Below, one piece after another: positions 4,427 to 7,071 of a stretch of DNA of 7,071 nucleotides. Source of the stretch: Candidatus Micrarchaeota archaeon RBG_16_49_10. GTDB taxonomy: Archaea > Aenigmatarchaeota > Aenigmatarchaeia > CG10238-14. Every line of letters starts with the position of its first letter. Position 1 is the first letter of the stretch. A program made the position numbers and the translations under genes. The stretch lies in assembly GCA_001784635.1 (NCBI GenBank), contig MFRS01000006.1, forward strand, positions 1-7,071. Direction: 5' to 3'. The notes beneath the pieces are model-generated. The model was not told where the DNA came from, did no database searches, and saw only the letters and a program-made list of their open reading frames with translations.

Positions 4427-4475
4427 CTATCAACCTTCATGCGACAATTTGTTCTATCAACCGTAGGTGCGACAA
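4427..4475. repeat. Tandem pair of bipartite direct repeats upstream of the radical SAM gene
   Basis: CTATCAACC + 4 nt + TGCGACAA (4427-4447) recurs as CTATCAACC + 5 nt + TGCGACAA (4454-4475). The 9-bp and 8-bp blocks are identical; the inner spacers differ in sequence and by 1 nt. An extra CTATC lies at 4420-4424. The pair ends about 20 bp upstream of the TATA box at 4494, where archaeal activators and some repressors bind. It is not a CRISPR: only two copies, with no proper spacer. It may also be a remnant of a duplication. Confidence 0.6.
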
Positions 4476-4493
4476 AGCCCAAAAAATCAATCC

Positions 4494-4504
4494 TTTAATA
4501 TTTT
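4494..4504 (+). promoter_or_regulatory. TATA box for the radical SAM gene
   Basis: TTTAATATTTT is centred about 35 bp ahead of the ATG at 4533 and predicts a leader of about 9 nt. It also rules out the upstream in-frame GTG at 4467, which would lie outside the transcript. Confidence 0.5.
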
Positions 4505-4532
4505 CGATGACAAGAATTTCTTAAGTGGTCCG

Positions 4533-5993
4533 ATGAAGATTCTGATGCTCAACCCGCCCTTTGAAAAGGGGAAAAAGTTCTCGAGGCAGAGCAGGTCACC
4601 CTGCGTCACCAAGGGCGGAACCTTCTATTACCCATACTACCTAGCCTATGGGACTGGGGCGCTGGAGAACGCAGGGTTCGAGACGAAGCTCGTGGATGCG
4701 GTGGCGAGGGACTGGGATATAAAGGAAACGGTCGCTTTCGCTAAGAATTACGACCCCGACTTGGTCGTGATCGAGACGTCAACCCCAAGCATACCGAGGG
4801 ACGCTGAGACAGCCAAAGCAATCAAGGAAGCACTACCTAATGCACATGTAGCGATGGGGAACATCCACGCGAAGTGCATGCCGGAGGAGACGCTGAAGCT
4901 CTCAAATGCGGATTCAGCGATAAGGGGGGAGTACGACAATGTCGCGGTGGAGCTTGCGAGGGCCATTGAAAAGAGGAAACCTTTATCTTCGGTCGACGGG
5001 ATTTCATTTAGAAGCAACGGCAAGATAACGCACAACAAAGAAGCCCCACTTTTTCAGGATTTGGATTCACTACCATTCGTTTCCGACGTCTACCTGAGGC
5101 ATTTCGGTGTATCTGGGATAAAGAAATACTTCTACGCTTCTCTGAGATGGCCTCAAGTCACTATATTGACGGGCCGAGGTTGCCTTTACAACTGCGCCTT
5201 CTGCAACATACCCTACAAGAAGTCCTACAGACCTAGGTCCCCGGAGAACGTCGTCAAGGAGTTCGAGTTCATCGAGGCCGAGCTGCCCTTCGTGCAGGAG
5301 GTGATGGTTGAGGATGACACCTTCCCGTTGAACAGGGAAAGGACAGAGAAATTCTGCAATATGCTCATCGAAAGAGGGGTCAAAATCAGGTGGTCCTGCA
5401 ACGCAAGGGTGAACACTGAATTGGAGACGCTGGAGAAGATGCAGAAAGCTGGATGCCGGCTGATGTGCGTGGGCTTCGAGAGTGCGACGCAGGAAGTGCT
5501 GAACACAATAAGGAAAGGGACTACGAAGAGCATGCAGATGGATTTCATGAGGAGGGCAAGGAAGGCTCGTTTGCTCGTGAATGGTTGCTTCATCCACGGC
5601 CTCCCATCAGACACGCCGGAGACGATGAAGGCCACATTGGAGTTGGCGAAGAAATTGAACCCGGACACTGCGCAGTTCTACCCGCTGATGGTCTATCCCG
5701 GCACGGACGCTTATGCATGGGCGGAGAGGAACGGGCATCTGATTACCAAGGACTATTCGAAGTGGCTTACTAGTGAAGGATGGCACGACACGACCGTCAG
5801 CAGAAAGGACCTTACGAAGGACGAGGTGGTGAGGATGTGCGACCTCTCGAGGAAGGAATACTACGTGAGGCCGAAGTACATCGCGTGGAAGACGCTGCAG
5901 AGCCTGAGGTATCCGGAGGAATTCAGGAGGAACCTGATTGGGTTGAACGTCTTCAAGGACTGGTTCTTCAAGGCCGGGATAAAGGCTAAATGA
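4533..5993 (+). CDS. B12-type radical SAM enzyme, HpnJ / calditol-synthase-like
   Basis: The 486-aa product has the layout of class B radical SAM enzymes. An N-terminal cobalamin-binding-like Rossmann domain (about 1-150) starts MKILMLNPPF and contains a GN-x-H-A-x-C-x-PEE-x-L segment at 109-121, although the D-x-H-x-x-G cobalamin ligand motif is absent. The radical SAM core follows at about 205-405, with the [4Fe-4S] triad C217-x3-C221-x2-C224. EDDTF (260-264), WSCNARVN (287-294), GFESA (314-318) and FIHGLP (353-358) match the HpnJ pattern as I remember it; HpnJ is the hopanoid radical SAM enzyme, and archaeal calditol synthase is a relative. The C-terminal 80 residues are helical and basic. 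In an archaeon a lipid-headgroup or other polar-lipid modification is the best guess; ring synthases and BchE-like enzymes are alternatives. Start: the ATG at 4533, by TATA spacing and the MKILMLNPP beginning typical of the family. The family is firm; the substrate is inference. Confidence 0.88.
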   Translation: MKILMLNPPFEKGKKFSRQSRSPCVTKGGTFYYPYYLAYGTGALENAGFETKLVDAVARDWDIKETVAFAKNYDPDLVVIETSTPSIPRDAETAKAIKEALPNAHVAMGNIHAKCMPEETLKLSNADSAIRGEYDNVAVELARAIEKRKPLSSVDGISFRSNGKITHNKEAPLFQDLDSLPFVSDVYLRHFGVSGIKKYFYASLRWPQVTILTGRGCLYNCAFCNIPYKKSYRPRSPENVVKEFEFIEAELPFVQEVMVEDDTFPLNRERTEKFCNMLIERGVKIRWSCNARVNTELETLEKMQKAGCRLMCVGFESATQEVLNTIRKGTTKSMQMDFMRRARKARLLVNGCFIHGLPSDTPETMKATLELAKKLNPDTAQFYPLMVYPGTDAYAWAERNGHLITKDYSKWLTSEGWHDTTVSRKDLTKDEVVRMCDLSRKEYYVRPKYIAWKTLQSLRYPEEFRRNLIGLNVFKDWFFKAGIKAK

Positions 5994-6010
5994 CGGCTTG
6001 TTAGCAAAGG

Positions 6011-6018
6011 ATTTAAAA
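6011..6018 (+). promoter_or_regulatory. TATA box giving a leaderless transcript for the gene at 6041
   Basis: ATTTAAAA is centred 26-27 bp upstream of the ATG at 6041, so transcription should start at the A of the start codon. No Shine-Dalgarno is present. The gene therefore has its own promoter and need not be co-transcribed with the radical SAM gene, which ends 47 bp upstream. Confidence 0.6.
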
Positions 6019-6040
6019 GTTAACGTCTTTTTATTTAGAC

Positions 6041-6445
6041 ATGAATGAAGACTTAATGACTATTTTATATAGAGCATCTGCCGATTTCAGAAGCCTTCAA
6101 GGCCTTGACTTAAGATTTAAGTATACTTTAAATGGACTATTCCATCTAACAGACTCATTAATAAGAAATTTTGCTGAGGCAATGTTTATTCTTTCTACAA
6201 CCGCTGACCCACAAGTTTTGATGAGCGCAATGAAACATTATGGTGAAAATATAGAAACTATGTCATTTGTTTTAAAGGGATATTTAATAGATGCTCGTAG
6301 GGAGAATTTGCGCGAATGGCCTTCTATTAGTGTATACAGACAAACTTCTAGTGCTTTTGCGAGTCGTATGTTGAGAGAAAGTTCTAATCCTCTTTTGGCT
6401 GGCTATGTCGAGCAAGCCCAGAGGATTGCTAATATAGATCCTTGA
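6041..6445 (+). CDS. AT-rich helical protein of unknown function (134 aa)
   Basis: The product looks almost entirely alpha-helical and soluble: LYRASADFRSLQGLDLRFKY, then a longer helix around 28-52 (TLNGLFHLTDSLIRNFAEAMF), a segment at 58-85 with MKHYGENIETMSFVLKGYL, and a C-terminal half rich in Arg/Ser ending at AQRIANIDP. There are no Cys residues, catalytic motifs or membrane helix, and I recognise no family. Arg codons are mostly AGA with some CGT, and Leu TTA is common, whereas the neighbouring radical SAM gene prefers AGG and CTG/CTC. This compositional break and the isolated leaderless promoter suggest later acquisition, perhaps from a virus or plasmid, although no mobile-element genes are adjacent. 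Length, clean frame and exact TATA spacing make it a real gene. Confidence 0.75.
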   Translation: MNEDLMTILYRASADFRSLQGLDLRFKYTLNGLFHLTDSLIRNFAEAMFILSTTADPQVLMSAMKHYGENIETMSFVLKGYLIDARRENLREWPSISVYRQTSSAFASRMLRESSNPLLAGYVEQAQRIANIDP

Positions 6446-6528
6446 TACTTTTAAGACGCACAACAAATACCAGCTATTGATAAATTTATTAAAATTCTTC
6501 GGTGTTACTAATAAATTAATTCTGGACT

Positions 6529-6534
6529 AAAAAA
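6529..6534 (-). terminator. Short U-tract after the topoisomerase gene
   Basis: On the minus strand six consecutive T residues begin 8 nt after the stop codon of the topoisomerase gene. This is a minimal archaeal-type terminator. The 97-bp gap between the converging genes (6446-6542) holds nothing else that I can identify. Confidence 0.35.
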
Positions 6535-6542
6535 CAGAAATC

Positions 6543-7071
6543 TTATTTTTTCTTATTATTCCCGTTCCACTTCTCCTTGGTCTTGCACTTGTGGTTTATG
6601 CACATGGTGTAGGGCCTCTTCCCCCTTATGGTGACCCTTATCTCAGGCGAGTTGCACTCTTTGCACTTCGACTTCAGGATGGCTATGCTCCCGAACTGGG
6701 GCAGCGGGTAGCTCGTGCTGCACTTCGGATAGCCCGAGCAGCCGACGAACCTCTTCCCCGTCTTCTTTGATGTTATCATCCTCAGCTCGCTCCCGCACTG
6801 CGGGCATTCGCCCATCACCTTCGTCTTCTTCTTGGTCGCTATGTAGGACTTGGAAAGCTCGTCCCCAATCTTGTCCTTGTTCTGGTCGAACTCCGAGAGT
6901 ATCTCCATCAGCACGCCCTTGGCCTCCTCGATGACGGCGTCCATCTTCTTCTTCCCCGCCATGACCTCCTCCATCTCGTTCTCGAACTTCTCGGTCAGCT
7001 CCTCGCTCGTTATCTTGGGGCAGTTCTTGTTCAGCACTGATATCACGCTCTCGCCGAAGCCCGTCACCTCT
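6543..7071 (-). CDS. topA: DNA topoisomerase I (type IA), C-terminal part with two zinc ribbons
   Basis: These are the last 175 residues of an archaeal type IA topoisomerase, which relaxes negatively supercoiled DNA through a transient 5'-phosphotyrosine bond. The active-site Tyr lies outside the window. The visible part begins EVTGFGESVISVLNKNCP, the end of the toprim-fold core typical of TopA, followed by T-E-K-F-E-N-E-M-E and a helical region. Numbering from the Val codon at 7065-7067, two C4 zinc ribbons follow: C88-x2-C91-x18-C110-x5-C116 (with the GCSGYPKC signature of TopA fingers) and C135-x2-C138-x17-C156-x4-C161. A short Lys/Asn tail ends the protein. The GTG at 7065-7067 is an internal Val, since the frame continues upstream with a Glu codon. 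It is tail-to-tail with the gene at 6041. The zinc ribbons bind single-stranded DNA in relatives. Confidence 0.93.
   Translation of the reverse strand, partial: EVTGFGESVISVLNKNCPKITSEELTEKFENEMEEVMAGKKKMDAVIEEAKGVLMEILSEFDQNKDKIGDELSKSYIATKKKTKVMGECPQCGSELRMITSKKTGKRFVGCSGYPKCSTSYPLPQFGSIAILKSKCKECNSPEIRVTIRGKRPYTMCINHKCKTKEKWNGNNKKK

Noticed and set aside
4427..4475. Start of a CRISPR array
   Set aside because: There are only two bipartite units, with an internal variable stretch of 4-5 nt and a 6-nt gap between units, and no cas genes.
4467..4532. GTG start giving the radical SAM protein 22 extra residues
   Set aside because: The GTG lies upstream of the TATA box and inside the direct repeat; the added residues do not look like the family's N-terminus, while the ATG at 4533 begins with the typical MKILMLNPP.
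5070..5668. Long minus-strand open frames under the radical SAM gene (up to 175 aa)
   Set aside because: They are shadows of a GC-rich conserved gene: His/Pro/Leu-biased translations with no domains and no promoter.
5453..5989. Plus-strand alternative-frame ORFs within the radical SAM gene
   Set aside because: Low-complexity, Glu/Gly/Arg-rich translations caused by the codon bias of the real frame.
7065..7067. GTG as the start of a stand-alone zinc-ribbon protein
   Set aside because: The frame continues upstream, and the E-V-T-G-F-G context is internal topoisomerase sequence.

Overview
The window reads as a chromosomal segment from an archaeon, probably a small-genome DPANN-type or otherwise poorly characterised lineage. 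The clues are the C-terminal part of a type IA topoisomerase with paired zinc ribbons, a CARDB-type surface protein anchored by a C-terminal membrane helix, TATA-like boxes about 23-36 bp upstream of start codons (several giving leaderless or nearly leaderless transcripts), and GGTGATC-type Shine-Dalgarno sites. Arg is mostly AGG and Ile often ATA in the GC-richer genes. No rRNA, tRNA, CRISPR array or insertion sequence was found. The lineage assignment is inference.

Layout, left to right: the 3' part of a surface CARDB protein (1-935, +); tail-to-tail with it, a predicted two-winged-helix protein (963-1403, -); a 231-bp divergent spacer; a two-gene operon (1635-2725, +) with a small winged-helix regulator and a membrane-anchored coiled-coil protein whose six rod cysteines all fall in one heptad register; a small AT-rich gene on the opposite strand (2748-2999, -); a membrane-tethered class I methyltransferase resembling the FAM173 lysine methyltransferases (3103-3597, +); an AT-rich block of small unknown genes (3626-4378), one apparently frameshifted in an A6 run; a large radical SAM enzyme of the HpnJ/calditol-synthase-like type (4533-5993, +); an AT-rich unknown gene (6041-6445, +); and the C-terminal part of topoisomerase I (6543-7071, -).

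The strand changes at nearly every gene, so most units are single genes in divergent or tail-to-tail pairs with short gaps. Two compositional classes alternate: GC-richer genes with recognisable domains, and AT-rich small genes without clear families, the latter looking like later arrivals. Much of the recognisable content concerns the cell envelope: a CARDB surface protein, a disulfide-rich extracellular rod, a membrane-anchored methyltransferase and a possible lipid-modifying radical SAM enzyme. Related inverted repeats (TTACT...AGTAA) sit at the promoter of the regulator/coiled-coil operon and at that of the small gene ending at 4378, so the regulator may control both itself and that gene. 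This link is a hypothesis from sequence only.
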